The notes: generated from the letters alone by a model not told the origin. Numbered from the stretch's first letter, positions 32,886 to 44,384 are shown. The stretch is 64,000 nucleotides of DNA from Bedellia somnulentella (GCA_963576735.1 OY755170.1:21560875-21624874), one strand, 5' to 3'. Translations and numbers: made by a program.

Positions 32886-33272
32886 ATAACATAACATAAC
32901 ATAAACGTTCACGCCGTTTATCCCCGAAGGGGTTGGCAGAGGTACCAATACTCCTGAACTCACATGGCAAGCGCCATCTAGTTTCCAGAGAAGGTACCCA
33001 CGTTTTGCTTAGACAGTGTACTCACGTGATAGGGGGCAGGCCTATCGCCGTTTTGTACGAATACACTGTCACATGACTAAGTACAACTCAGCCATGTGGG
33101 TTTCCTCACGATGTTTTCCCTCACCGTTAGCAACCATGATAAATTAACCACACATATGACTTTAGAAAAGACAAATTGGTGTAGGCCCGTCCCAGGATTG
33201 GAACTCACGCCCTTCTGTTTTCGGGCGGGTGTTCTACCCACTGGACTATCATGTCGCTACGCTACGCTTCGC
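32886..33272 (-). mobile_element. SINE-A (subfamily 2), full-length with 9-bp TSD
   Basis: Flanked by TAAATCTAC at 32877-32885 and 33273-33281. Subfamily 2 block CATGGCAAGCGCCATCTAG. About 20 extra bases (CGCTACGCTACGCTTCGC) lie beyond the usual tRNA-like 5' end. Confidence 0.93.
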
Positions 33273-33281
33273 TAAATCTAC

Positions 33282-33490
33282 GCTTAAATATCAGTCCCAT
33301 ATTTTAGGAATGTTGTAAGTGCCTGTCCTATAACATGCATTGTTTTAATTTCATGATCAAATATAGCGAAAATGGTGATTTTTCTTTTGCACGTTCATAA
33401 TAATATACAATATTGGTCCAACAAGTCAGTATTTTTCAGTTCAATGCCAGTATATAAGTATTATTAGAGATAGTGGGAATAGAATAAGGG
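33282..33490. other. No feature recognised
   Basis: AT-rich. Confidence 0.5.
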
Positions 33491-33494
33491 TAAA

Positions 33495-33850
33495 AAACCG
33501 GCCAAGTGCGAGTCGGATCACGCATGAAGGGTTCCGTACTATCATCTATAATAGAAAATTACGTTATTGTATGGGAGCCAGCCGTTTGATATTTACTTTC
33601 CTGTTATTTAATTATTTGTTTTGAAACGTGATATACAATTAAATATTTTGTGAAAATTTGAATTAGTATTGAACAAACAAATTTGGAAAAAACACGTTTA
33701 TTGTATGAGGACCCCCCTTAATAATAATAATAGTATTTTTTGTAATAACGGCAGTTTTCTAGCTATTACGGTTTATGAGATACAGCATGGAGACAGGCAG
33801 AAAGAAAGACAGGGAAGTCTTAGTAATTAAATAGGATGTTTTGAAAACTA
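33495..33850 (+). repeat. Lepidopteran dispersed repeat (GGCCAAGTGCGAGTCGGA type), degraded
   Basis: Opens AACCGGCCAAGTGCGAGTCG and continues GGGTTCCGTACTATCATC. The end region includes GACAGGCAGAAAGAAAGACA. This is, from memory, one of the commonest interspersed sequences in lepidopteran genomes; its class is not resolved here. Confidence 0.7.
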
Positions 33851-34115
33851 GAATATCTCTAACACTACTATGGAGAAATACGGCGTATGTATGTGTTACA
33901 AGTCTAAATCTACGTCTTTGTCATTTTTTTATCGCTTATACATCAAATTATAATCAATAGAATCTTTTAGATATTTATCATCAAAGTACTAATTATTAAT
34001 TCATCTTCTAATGGCTGATTTAAATGTCAGTATCACTTTAATTTATATATTATTTATACTTTTGTCTTATGCATTTAATTTATATTTGTCAGTTATTTTG
34101 ACTCTCAGGACTTTA
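33851..34115. other. No feature recognised
   Basis: AT-rich. Confidence 0.5.
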
Positions 34116-34118
34116 AAC

Positions 34119-34295
34119 ACATTTTCACGGCCATAAGTCCCAAAAAGGGGTAGCCAGAGCTTTAGAGCTAGAAACTCTTCCACCACATTTGGAAGTGGAT
34201 AGAAATAAGGTATTGTTTGTGATGGGTTTCCAACAGCATCGCCGAAAAACCACTTTAAAAAGCCCCATACTATATCTAAGCCGCTTCTAAGCTTC
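34119..34295 (-). mobile_element. SINE-B, 5'-truncated, diverged
   Basis: TTCACGGCCATAAGTCCCAA, then GTGATGGGTTTCCAACAGCA and CGCCGAAAAACCACTT. The head is missing. Confidence 0.75.
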
Positions 34296-35008
34296 TAAAA
34301 ACTCAATCGGAAAATCCAGATGCAAAAAATATTTCTGTATTCTATCTACTCCTCGGTACCGATGCAACAGTTTTTATTTCACTAAGTGTTTTATGCATCA
34401 CAAGAATCACGAAAGCTCAGAAGAACTATTTATATTGTAAACAACTGTGTTTTAATATGATGGAGTTAAACCTTAGTTATAAACTCTGAATGTTTTGCTT
34501 TTGCCAGTGAATCGTATTCAACTATATGTATTTCATAACACTATAATATACACAATCCTTTTATATAGGATTGAAAAAATGTATACGAGTCGATCTAATT
34601 ATTTCCTAAAAATACTACAACTAAAAACTTGACCGACAGAGAGGAAAATCATAATAACCAAATGTTCAAAACAAAAAGTATACTGTAATCAGCATTTTAT
34701 TGTATTTAAAACAATAAATTTTAGTCTCCTATATGCAGTGATCCAGCCTACGCTACTACTATATAGCCTTAATAACCGGACCACCCCGGGCCACCACTTT
34801 TTTATTCTCAAAATACCTAACCATTTGCGACCCAGCTTATCCTTATCGTTATTCAAATAGCTTTGACGCAAGTCTTATATTATCCCATTCTAATCTTGTA
34901 CAAAAACTTACTCAATCGTCGCCTAGTTTCGTACATTTGGAATGTTGCATTTCAGAGGCTGCACCCAACAATAAAGACATGAAATTAGGTTCGATCATTG
35001 ATCCCAAT
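34296..35008. other. No feature recognised
   Basis: AT-rich; a small GC patch at 34770-34800 has no assignable function. Confidence 0.5.
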
Positions 35009-35011
35009 CGT

Positions 35012-35333
35012 TCATACGAGGGGCATGCCAAAAGAAACTAGATACTCAAAAATTATAAAATTTATTCTTTATTACAAGTATCAATCTTTTCAAACTATTC
35101 ACCCTGAGCACGTATACACTTTTCCATACGCCTGAACCAATTGGAAAATATCTGTGACCACTCTTCTTTAGATACCTCAGAAATCTCGAAATTATTGGCA
35201 ACCAGCGCACATTCTTTGCTTTCGAACCTCTTCCCCTTTAGTTTTTCTTTGATTTTTTGAAACAAGTAAAAATCACAAGGCACTAGGTCAGGGGAATATG
35301 CCGGGTGAGGGAGAATTGACACATTTTTCGAAC
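35012..35333 (-). pseudogene. mariner transposase C-terminus and 3' end, truncated
   Basis: On the minus strand: LPHPAYSPDLVPCDFYLFQK, holding the third catalytic Asp in the mariner consensus SPDLAPCDF, then IKEKLKGKRFESKE and SKEEWSQIFSNWFRRMEKCI with a stop at 35095. The last 75 residues are colinear with mariner family transposases. The terminal inverted repeat probably begins at TACGAGGGGCATGCCAAAAG (35016). The element is broken at 35333, where a SINE-A fragment is joined, so the first two catalytic Asp residues and the 5' end are missing. The frame over this part has no internal stop. Confidence 0.85.
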
Positions 35334-35512
35334 TAAGTACAACTCAGCCATGTGGGTTTCCTCACGATGTTTTCCCTCACCGTTAACAACGGTGATAAAT
35401 TAACCAAACATGTCTGTATAAAAGACGAATTGGTGTAGGCCCGACCCGGGATTTACACACTAGTCGTTTGCATTATAACCGGTGATCTACCCATTGAGCT
35501 ATCACGTCGTTA
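35334..35512 (-). mobile_element. SINE-A 5' half
   Basis: From AACTAAGTACAACTCAGCCA to the tRNA-like head (TGATAGCTCAATGGGTAGAT on the minus strand). The 3' half and tail are missing, so the break at 35333 is a rearrangement rather than a normal insertion end. Confidence 0.85.
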
Positions 35513-36300
35513 TCAATTTTAATGTACTACCACAGTAATTACTTCCATCAGTCACATAACTAGTAATACATAAAACGTATGCCATTAAAAATATATGCAA
35601 TAAATGTGCGATGCAATCAATAATAGACAATCTTTTAACGATCCTTTAATAATTCAGTCTTTTCTTATATTTACTTTACCACCAACCATTGACAGAGTTT
35701 AAATAATTTGCCATACAACATTGCCATAATTTACCGGTTAGGTTTCCTCATATAAACAAAAACATTACAATGGTCGTTCTTCTACATTATACTATACTAA
35801 AATTGAATGGTGTGATATATAAGAATAATATAAGAATATTATTTCCTTAGTTATTTTTTTATTTTGCAAACAACTTCTGTTAAAGGATGAAGCGATATCA
35901 AGATATATCTCCTGCCTTAGAAGGTGTTTTTGGGGGAGAATGGGGATAAAAGATAGCGAATACATTAATCTCTTCACTGATTTCTGTTAAAGAGTTACAG
36001 TTAAACCTGCATAGGCTGAGAAAAACAAATTTTATCATGAGAGTATAAATGTAGTTCATAAAAATGAATAGCATTTTTTACTTGGATATTTAAAATAGAC
36101 TTCAAAACGGTTAAATAAACCCACATAAAACCCGAAACCACTATTGACCAAAAAGTATAAACATAGTTTTCGAATGTATTTTCTTTTCATATTTATATAA
36201 AAAATAGACAAGTAACATTTTTATATTTGTTTTTACATATTTACTCAAATATAACTGTATTTATAATGGAAAACATTTTCTTAAAAGCCTCAAACTAAAA
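35513..36300. other. No feature recognised
   Basis: AT-rich. Confidence 0.5.
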
Positions 36301-36301
36301 T

Positions 36302-36548
36302 TTAATCCGCTATTTTACGCGTCGACTTTACATAAAAGGGAGACGTAATTTTCTTTAGTGAAGGATATTTCAAAAACTCTCGCTCCATTTCATTGAAGCA
36401 GTTCAATAAAGATCTCAAGAGTGTCGTCTCTACATTAATTTGTGGCATCATCGTTCCTTCGTATAAGAAATCTCCCACCTCCCACAACGTTAGTAGCAGT
36501 TTCGTCCCCAACGAGTTTGTTTTCAAGTTTTCTTTGCTACAAAGCAAT
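36302..36548 (-). CDS. Unrecognised open frame, possible terminal exon
   Basis: An open frame of about 81 codons ending at a stop at 36302. The protein is amphipathic with a mixed composition (LLLTLWEVGDFLYEG, LLRSLLNCFNEMEREFLKYP) and no low-complexity bias. A possible acceptor, TTGACATTTCAG, precedes it at about 36555. I recognise no domain and see no partner exon nearby. It could be a terminal exon, an old retrogene or a chance frame. Confidence 0.25.
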
Positions 36549-36559
36549 ATCTAAACTGA

Positions 36560-37935
36560 AATGTCAATAATTTTAAAAAGTCTCCAACTTTGCTTGGAAA
36601 TTAGAACGAAGATCGATGAGGATTTGGAAATGGAATTCATTTCGTTTTTTTTGCAAATGCTCGTTAACTTTGAGTTGCGAATTGAGAATGAACATCAATT
36701 TATAATGTTCTACTTTATCAGCCTGTAATAACACGACCTTATTATATTATCCTGCCACATTTGTACCATGCCTCGCATTGTTTATTACGCAAGAAAAACA
36801 TATGACAAGTACATTATTTGTGTATAGAAACCCATCATTAATAATCTTAAACTTAAACTATTTTTTTTTTTATTTGTCAAGGTATAGATTTTTATTGCTT
36901 TTAATTCCCTTTTAGGAACATATGTGTTAATAGACTGGTTTTAAAAACTAATCCTCGTGTGAAAGATGTAAAACCATCAATTTAATATAAAAGGATGAAC
37001 ATTATGATGTATCCGAGTATGCGTAGTTATTTAATTCGAAACTTGAGGGTCACCTGTCAAAAATAACTTGTCACACAAAATCAAAGCAAATAAACTTTAC
37101 TTCCACCAAAATGTTTCTTTTACCTTTAAATAGGAGAAAAAATATCTGTGTTTTAAAATTTTAAAAACTGGACGTTCTGTTGGTGGGTATGGACATCGAA
37201 GGCTTTGGAACGGGTTTAATCCCTTTGGATTAAACTTCATCGTCAGAACGCTGTTTTGTATGGCGCCAGCTCAGTTACTCGTTTTATACCTCAAGGGATT
37301 TTCACGAGAAGTAATTTAAAACTAATAGCCATTTAATCGTATTAAGTATTTGTATCAGCAGCAAGTAGGAAGGATAGTTTACTTATTTATTTATTTATTC
37401 GTTGACCTATGTTTATTTCTTCCTAACTTGCGCTTAGTTAGACGTGTGATGAGATATTTAAAATTGAGGTGAATATTTAATCCGCTTTACTAGCCTTTAC
37501 CCGAATGAAAGAGCGTGTACAGTAGAAGTAGAGATTTGTTTTGTCAGTAGTGAATCAGCAGTGGTTTTCTCGCATCAGATATTTAAATATTAATTATTAA
37601 ATTCAGTAAAAAACCAAGAAATTATTTTTACTGAATAATTATTCAAATATTTCTTGACATAAGAAAGGGAAAAGTATATTTGTTTAAAAAAGAATCTTTC
37701 AGGAATTCGATATGATTAAAAATACCACGTCTCATGATCATGATTTATATACGTTACATAGAGAAACAAAATTTAAAATCTTCATGTTTGCTTTATATCG
37801 TCTGGTATCGAATATGACATTTCGAAAATGTGTTACACACACAGGTAGCAAAAATATCGTGTAATTTACAATCAATAATTGACTTTACAATCAACAGTTA
37901 TTTGTGATTGCTTCGGTGGCCTATCGGTAGAAAGT
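36560..37935. other. No feature recognised
   Basis: AT-rich with a TTTATTTATTTATTTATTC tract at about 37383. A GC-richer stretch at 37170-37280 has no long open frame. Confidence 0.5.
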
Positions 37936-37940
37936 TCAGA

Positions 37941-38080
37941 AGGGCACACACGAGCCGTGTTCAAACTAGTTATCGCGTGGGATAAAGCAGCCATCTCTTA
38001 CGCACTTAGTTAGTATCGTATACTGCCATCTCATTCTAACCGTTATCGTGTCGATAAAATAGCGCTCGTGCTTGCTATAC
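37941..38080. mobile_element. GCAAGCACGAG short TIR element, single copy
   Basis: 140 bp with inverted ends (GGGCACACACGAGC..., CGCTCGTGCTTGC). The body CTAGTTATCGCGTGGGATAA ... TATCGTGTCGATAAAATAGC is shared with the tandem pair at 44093. Confidence 0.75.
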
Positions 38081-39008
38081 AGCTCACAATATATACGCAC
38101 TTTCCGGTTCTATACCTGAATTATTCTAGTTTGGTAGGATATTGGATGCTTGAATTGAAGACCACGTTAAAGTATCGGCCCTGTTTGCTGTGGACTATGG
38201 TTAAATCACTCTAATCAGGTAAAGTTCGAACCCCGCGGTAGGAAAGTGAATGATCTATATCTAACGAGTCATTTCTAAACCAAAATTCTTTAAACATACC
38301 TATTTTTATTTTGCAAAGCACTCTAAAGTAAAAGAAACTTCCCAAAATTTCCTGGCAAAATAAAGCAAAAGTATCAAAAGAATTATTTTTGGTTCGTGTT
38401 TTTATTTCCAAGAAATTCATTTATACTTTTCTTTCTATGTTAAGATTATTTGCAATGAAAGACGTACTGTATCTTCGCTTTTATCTATAATGTTGAATTA
38501 TTCATAGTCGCATTTTTTTTAAAGTATGTTTTATGAGTTATATAGAGTTGTTGTATTTAAGATGAACATTTTGGATCCAACTCTTTCAAAGAATCACTTC
38601 TCACAGCTCAGTATTGTTTTGTAAACTTTACTACAAACATAATTGTTTAGCAAATACAGCCTTTTGCACGGAAACAATTCTGTCATGGACAATGGATAAT
38701 AACGTTTTCATTAACCATATTGTGTAAACTTTTGTTTTATATTAACTTTTGTATATTTTAATTCACAAGTTATATCCGTCGCATAAACAGTCCGAATTTT
38801 AATAATAATTAAGTGTTTGATAATATTTTTATTTTTTTGGCGAACTAGTAAAGCAAATTGTTTTCATAGTACATTGAAAACCAAATAGCAATCCATTAGT
38901 TCAGTAAACCGTACAAACAGAAAGAGTGCGGGAAGTTGGGTTTTTATTACCTAGTGTGAGATTTTATTGAACTTAATATTAGAATAGTAAATATTGGAAC
39001 ACGAACTC
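38081..39008. other. No feature recognised
   Basis: AT-rich; an isolated GTTCGAACCCCGCGG at about 38226 resembles a tRNA B box without a matching head. Confidence 0.45.
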
Positions 39009-39011
39009 TCA

Positions 39012-39572
39012 ATTTCAAACGTTCACGCCGTAAATCTCCGAAGGAGTTGGCAGAGGTACTAATACTTATGAACCTCATGCGACATTTTTCACCTGGTGTT
39101 CAGAATACCCACGGTTTGCTAAGATAGTGTACTGACGTCATAGGGGACAGTTCATTGCCGCCTATACGAATACACTATCACATGACTATATACAGTTTAA
39201 CTTCTTGTACCCTCTTAAAAAATGAGTGGGTTTCCTCAAGACGTCAAAAACCATAATCAATTACTAATAAACAAACGATAAATAAAGCAAAGAAAAAATT
39301 GACCCCGGCGGGGATCGAACACGCGACCTCCGGGTATACTATACTCAATTGGCAGAGCGACGGGGGCGTATACCCGGAGGCCGCGGGTTCGATCCCCGCC
39401 GGTGTCGAAATTTTTCTTTCCTTTTTTTATCTTTTATTTATTAGTAATAATCCCCACATTAACAAAAATATTTAAAATTTTTGGAAAATACAAATTGGTG
39501 TAGGGCTGACCCAGGATTGAAACCACGCCTGTCTATATGAAAGGTGGTGTCCCATAGATCTATTGCGGTTGT
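39012..39572 (-). mobile_element. SINE-A, degraded, split by a tRNA-like element
   Basis: The 3' part is at 39012-39260 (GTTCACGCCGTAAATCTCC to CAAAAACCATAATCAAT). The tRNA-like 5' part resumes at 39480-39572 (AAATACAAATTGGTGTAGGG onward). Confidence 0.75.
39261..39479. mobile_element. tRNA-like palindromic retroelement, two head-to-head units
   Basis: Arms TTACTAATAAACAAACGATA and TTATTAGTAATAATCCCCAC enclose a B box in minus orientation (GGCGGGGATCGAACACGCGA) and, after about 40 bp, a nearly complete unit in plus orientation (CTCAATTGGCAGAGCGACGG, GGGTTCGATCCCCGCC). It is inserted in the SINE-A. Confidence 0.75.
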
Positions 39573-40070
39573 TAGCAAATAACTGAAACCTAAACGAATA
39601 TATCACTCAACACACTTGTATGCATAAAATTGTAAACAGACCTATAGCTGGGAAATTGAGTCGTAACTTAGTTCAGGGCCAGGTTCATGTGAATTGTGGC
39701 TTCGCAAATAGAATGCGGTGAACAGAGTAGTGTTCGTTGGACGTCTGCGTCGAGCTTGCGGTTGACAAGCGGCTATCTATACTATTATAAATGCAAGCTG
39801 TCTGTCTGTTTGCTAACTCTTCAAGCTTGAAACGCTGGAATAATGTCGTTTGAATTCAGTATGTAATGTAGTATACAATCTTTTCCCCGCTGGACTTCGT
39901 AAAACGGTGCGAATTTCAGATTCTGAAGTTTTGATAACGCTTTTGGGATTTATAGCGAAGCGTATGTTAACTCATGGTATAGTTTTCATACTTAGAATGA
40001 ATATTACATTAACATTTTTTAATTACACAATTTTTCCATTTAGGCGGTAAGTATGACGAATTTAAGAGAT
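39573..40070. repeat. Mostly unassigned; degraded ATTATAAATGC repeat at 39776
   Basis: CTATACTATTATAAATGCAA followed by GCTGTCTGTCTGTTTGCTAA is a frequent motif of lepidopteran repeats. The rest is unassigned. Confidence 0.45.
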
Positions 40071-40075
40071 ATGCT

Positions 40076-40448
40076 TACTTATTCTCACGCTTATTATTCC
40101 CATTGGGTTAGGCGTCTGCCTATTTAATTTATAAATAATAAATAAGTATAATAGTGTCTCTACACTTAACAAGATTTTGATAAATCTCTATTGCTTCCCT
40201 CACATTCAAACAATCTCTTTTATTCTTTTCACTTTTGATTTCTACATTTATAAGAAAGTCGGAGAATCCTCATTGGCTTTATAATATGATATTTCTTTTA
40301 CTATTTTACTTTTATTCATCCACTCAATGTGCCCAAAGTACTTTACCATTTATTTTTCTATCTTGCACACTTCGTCATCTTCCACTCCTAATAATTCGCA
40401 AACCAGTAAATTTCTAACTCTATCGCACTACCATATAACTTCTGAGAG
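40076..40448 (-). mobile_element. RTE-like LINE 3' part, degraded
   Basis: Colinear with 13393-13792: TTATTCCCATTGGGTTAGGC, CTTCCCTCACATTCAAACAA, TTTATTCATCCACTCAATGT, GCACACTTCGTCATCTTCCA. The tail is degraded. Confidence 0.75.
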
Positions 40449-40745
40449 AACTCATTTCCATTTAATTTATTCCACTTTTCTGCTCCTTTGTATGAGAAAT
40501 CATAAATATAAATAATTTAAAACATGGGTTAAGCTTGAGGTATCGGCCAAGGAGAACTATTTTGCATAGAAATCATCCCTCTTACAGGATACATACTGAC
40601 GAAGTCAGGGTAAAAGCTAGTTGTAAACGTATGCGTCGTCATCTCCTTTGTGATCGGCTTATAAAGGCGTTGATAGACCAATAACATAACCAGGTTAACT
40701 ACCTGACTGTCATGGCACTTTAGAATCGATCATGCTTGCTGTGTA
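40449..40745. other. No feature recognised
   Basis: Nothing supported. Confidence 0.45.
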
Positions 40746-40750
40746 GCTAT

Positions 40751-40936
40751 TTAGTGTCGAATTAGGATAGCAATTGCCCATTTATTCTTGGAGTTTTGTT
40801 TAGACTATAGTTTTTGAGCTATTTAATTGATTGTTGATTGATATTGCTGGAGACCAATCACGAACAACCTTTTTTCCTATAATCTTTTTTGTACACAACA
40901 TCCAAAACTTACTGAGGAATTTCTCATCCTAAAATA
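40751..40936 (+). mobile_element. SINE-B, heavily degraded
   Basis: AGTGTCGAATTAGGATAGCA, TTGCTGGAGACCAATCACGA and ACAACATCCAAAACTTACTG in the family order. Confidence 0.5.
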
Positions 40937-41214
40937 ATCCAGACAAAATCTTAACATCAATACTTTATTCCGTGTAGAAGTTGTGTAAAGCTACTTAATT
41001 TACTTCATTAAATTATTTAACATATTTTTACATGATCGTCATTATTTTAATCCAATTATGGAATGTTTTCATGGAAAATGTAATGGAATGAAGAAATACT
41101 CACGTTTATAGGACGATTTGACTATCAAGATTAAGCTCTTGAAAAGTGGAAAGAGGTGCCGGATGGTCTCTGCTTACCCAAACACATATATACCTACGTA
41201 CCTATATAGTAGCG

Positions 41215-41374
41215 TAATAAAGTTTAAATCTCCACGCACTGTATTTGCAACTAGGCAATATCAATGCCAATCCGCAAAGTTATACAACAAAATAAATAAG
41301 ATCTTAAATATTTATCAATTAAATTACAAACAGTGCAAAATTAAGATAACAACGTGGCTAAAAAGTTTAGACTA
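41215..41374 (+). pseudogene. LINE ORF C-terminal remnant
   Basis: The plus frame has FKSPRTVFATRQYQCQSAKL, then YNKINKILNIY and KITTWLKSLD before a stop. This is the usual final segment of one group of insect LINE ORFs. The 3' region continues into a CA-rich stretch. There is no RT core, so it is a 5'-truncated dead copy. Confidence 0.6.
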
Positions 41375-41399
41375 AAACCAAACTGAATCACTTTTCACT

Positions 41400-41530
41400 T
41401 AACATATATATATATACATCCCACATACACATCCAAAATCGCACTACATACACATAGACCCACTCACACACACACACACTAACACACTCACTCACACAAA
41501 CAAACACATCACACACGCACAGTCACAATT
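41400..41530. repeat. CA-rich low-complexity tract
   Basis: ATATATATATA at about 41405, then CACACACACACAC at about 41467 and related CACA sequence. Possibly part of the preceding LINE's 3' end. Confidence 0.7.
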
Positions 41531-42660
41531 AAAATTTACCACTTAAATCTAGTTAAGAAACTTAAAATAATAAATTAAACTAAAGTTGCAATACAAAACA
41601 AATATTATAAATTTTTGTTGTTCACAGTTTCAGTACACATACTTTAGCTTCTTTGCTCTTTTGTTCTCAATGGGCCTTACAATTGGTATATAGCAAATCC
41701 AACTTACTTGTATTGTGATTAAAGGCGACTTTCGCAAGTGCAACTTAATTATTTAGAAATTGACGACTTACAATTTTATTCACAGGTAGTTGTAAAAAGT
41801 TTTAAAATGTTTAATTCTTAATTAGAATTGCAAACTGATGTTATTGAAAAGTTACTATATTAAACCTTGTAATGTAATTCACATACGGAATCACGGTATC
41901 CCCTAACACAGGCTTTGTACAGCTGAACAGGGGGCCGAATAAATGTAGAATACCTACTTGGCTTAATAAAGAATATTTTGATTTGATAAGAAGAAAATAA
42001 AACACAGTACATTTCACTCCACCACACATTGAATATAGACTTCTCAAATTTTAAATGATGAGATGAATTTAATATGATATAATGAAATCAGAGCAAGTGG
42101 AATAGTACTCGTAAATAATAAGCATGTCGATTGCGGTCTGGTTACTTTGCTATCGAGTTAAAGCGAGGAAGCGTTCAAATAAATAATTGCTTACTCGGCC
42201 AGTTCATTCATAATCGTGTATGCCTTGCAAACAACTATTAGTTTATGAACACTGTCTTTTGAAAAATACCTTTTTCGCGATTGCAACGTTTTCTGAAACG
42301 TTAATATTGTTAGTTATATTAAATTAGAATTATAACTCTATTAGTCTTTGCTTTTTGCCTTTGTTGTTGGTGGAGAAAATGAAAGGAAATAAATTAACAC
42401 ACTTTGCCGATTAAATTATTGGATTCATGAATAATGCCCTATTGAGATTACTAAAAGTATATCTCAATATTTTAAACTAACATTTTATATATTTGTATTG
42501 CTTGTATATATAAAAGTATGTAGTTATATATGTATGTGTTCATATTCGTTAAATATCTATATTCTTTTGTATGATTTATATTTATATTGTTATTCAAATT
42601 AAATAAGTTAGTTTTAAGTAAGCTTAATAGATTATTATGTTTTTTTTGGCCTTGTTTTGT
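41531..42660. other. No feature recognised
   Basis: AT-rich. Confidence 0.5.
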
Positions 42661-42665
42661 GCATA

Positions 42666-42954
42666 ATACATAACATAAACGTTCACGCCGAATATCCCCG
42701 AAGGGGTTGGCAGAGGTACTAATACTTCTGAACATCACGTGACTTTGTCACCTGGTGTTCAGAGTACCCACGTTTTGCATGGACAGTGTACTCACGTGAT
42801 AGGGGGCAGGCCTATCGCCGTTTTGTACGAATACACTGTCACATGACTAAGTACAACTCAGCCATGTGGGTTTCCTCACGATGTTTTCCCTCACCGTTAA
42901 CAACCATGATAAATTAACCACACATATGTCTATAGAAAAGACAAATTGGTGTGC
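42666..42954 (-). mobile_element. SINE-A (subfamily 1), lacks tRNA-like head
   Basis: Tail and body intact through GAAAAGACAAATTGGTGT, then abruptly joined to the LINE end at 42955. Confidence 0.9.
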
Positions 42955-43122
42955 CACCCAAATAATTAATTTATCTATCTCACCTTCCAAAGATGGTCTG
43001 GAAGAGATCGCTTTTAGCGATAAGACCTGTAAACCCACCTGACACTGTAAACTGTTTGATCATATTATTATTTGTGTAAATTTGTGTTTGATGTGCAATA
43101 AAGAGTTATTCTATTCTTTTCT
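42955..43122 (+). mobile_element. LINE 3' end with (ATTCT)n tail, plus strand
   Basis: CTCACCTTCCAAAGATGGTC, GGAAGAGATCGCTTTTAGCG, then GATGTGCAATAAAGAGTTAT. Encodes a GLEEIAFSDK-like remnant. Same family as 16989. Confidence 0.78.
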
Positions 43123-43585
43123 ATATACTAAATCAAAGATATAATCTATTCACTTCGATGAAAGCCAAATATGCTTGAATTTCTTAGTAATCGACTACAT
43201 AATTCACTTCATATATCGAAATTTATCCTGATGATTTACCACAGTAAATATGATAAGTTCTTAAGATAAAAGATATACAGTGATTAAATTGTAACTATTA
43301 TACCAATTTGATCTTAAATCATTAAATAAAAAGCGGTCAAATACAGTATATTTTTTATTATTTTATTTTGTTGTTAGTTAATTAGTTTTTATTAATTAAT
43401 GGAATGTAAATATTAAAACTACACTATCGAATTAGGCTTGTCCTGTAATCGTATTGTTAATGTGGAAAAATAAATAAATAAATAAGAATAATCTTTATAC
43501 GAATTATGTGTCAATTAATTCTGGTTCGTCTATGATTTCCGAGACACAGAAGCTCTCGTTTAAATATTCACAGACACTAAAGATA
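43123..43585. other. No feature recognised
   Basis: AT-rich. Confidence 0.5.
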
Positions 43586-43587
43586 AA

Positions 43588-43705
43588 GGTCTTTGACTAA
43601 TGTATGCTGCCAGTTATGACTTACGGCTCGGAGACGTGGCCTCTTACAGAGTGCCTCATAAGAAGACTCGGAGTCACCCAAAGGGCAATGGAAAGGACTT
43701 TGTGA
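43588..43705 (+). pseudogene. RTE-type LINE RT-thumb remnant
   Basis: The plus frame reads CMLPVMTYGSETWPLTECLI then RRLGVTQRAMERTL. This is the conserved LPVLTYGAETW...L...RLRVTQRAMER segment between the RT domain and C-terminus of RTE-type LINEs. About 35 codons, isolated. Confidence 0.7.
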
Positions 43706-44090
43706 AGTACAGTATACAGTACATTCCAATGTCCACATAAAGTATTGTATTTTTACTTCTTACTTTTGCTACAGTATTTACAAAACAATAATGAGTAGGG
43801 ATATAAATATATCCATGATATCATAAACTTAAATACGGACAACATTTTGGGCAATTTAAGTATTATAGTAATGCCATATTTTTTATAACACGAAAGTTGA
43901 CAGCGTTGCATTAAGGCTGACGAAACTTTTCAGTGTTTTAATAAGGCACATATAAAATAATTTACAATAAAGTAAAAGAAAACAGTGCCGAAGCTCAGAT
44001 TTCACAGTTATTTTCAAAGGATAAGAAAGCTTTGCTAAAGCATGGACACGCTTGCTGTGTACTTATACATACGCAGGTATATCAACCAGA
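43706..44090. other. No feature recognised
   Basis: AT-rich. Confidence 0.5.
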
Positions 44091-44092
44091 AG

Positions 44093-44371
44093 GGCAAGCA
44101 CGAGCGGTGTTTAAACTAGTTATCGCGTGCGATAAAGCAGCCATCTCTTACGCACTTACTTAGTATCGTATACTGCCATCTCATTCTAACCGTTATCGTG
44201 TCGATAAAATAGTGCTCGTGCTTGCTATACAGAACGGCAAGCACGAGCGGTGTTTAAACTAGTTATCGCGTGCGATAAAGCAGCCATCTCTTACGCATTT
44301 ACATAGTATCGTATACTGCCATCTCATTCTAACCGTTATCGTGTCGATAAAATAGCGCTCGTGTTTGTCCT
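44093..44371. mobile_element. GCAAGCACGAG short TIR element, tandem pair
   Basis: Two near-identical units at 44094-44225 and 44237-44368, period 143 bp, each with inverted ends GCAAGCACGAGCG / CGCTCGTGCTTGC (the second ends CTCGTGTTTGT). The linker TATACAGAACG has the same TATACAG as the right flank of the copy at 37941. Confidence 0.85.
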
Positions 44372-44384
44372 ACAGATAACAACC

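Noticed and set aside
41118..41175. RTE-like 3' end (TGGTCTCTGCTTACCC)
   Set aside because: Only about 16 bases fit and no hairpin or GCGTGA follows.
44090..44375. CRISPR-like direct repeat array
   Set aside because: Only two long units with inverted ends in a eukaryotic context; a tandem MITE explains it.
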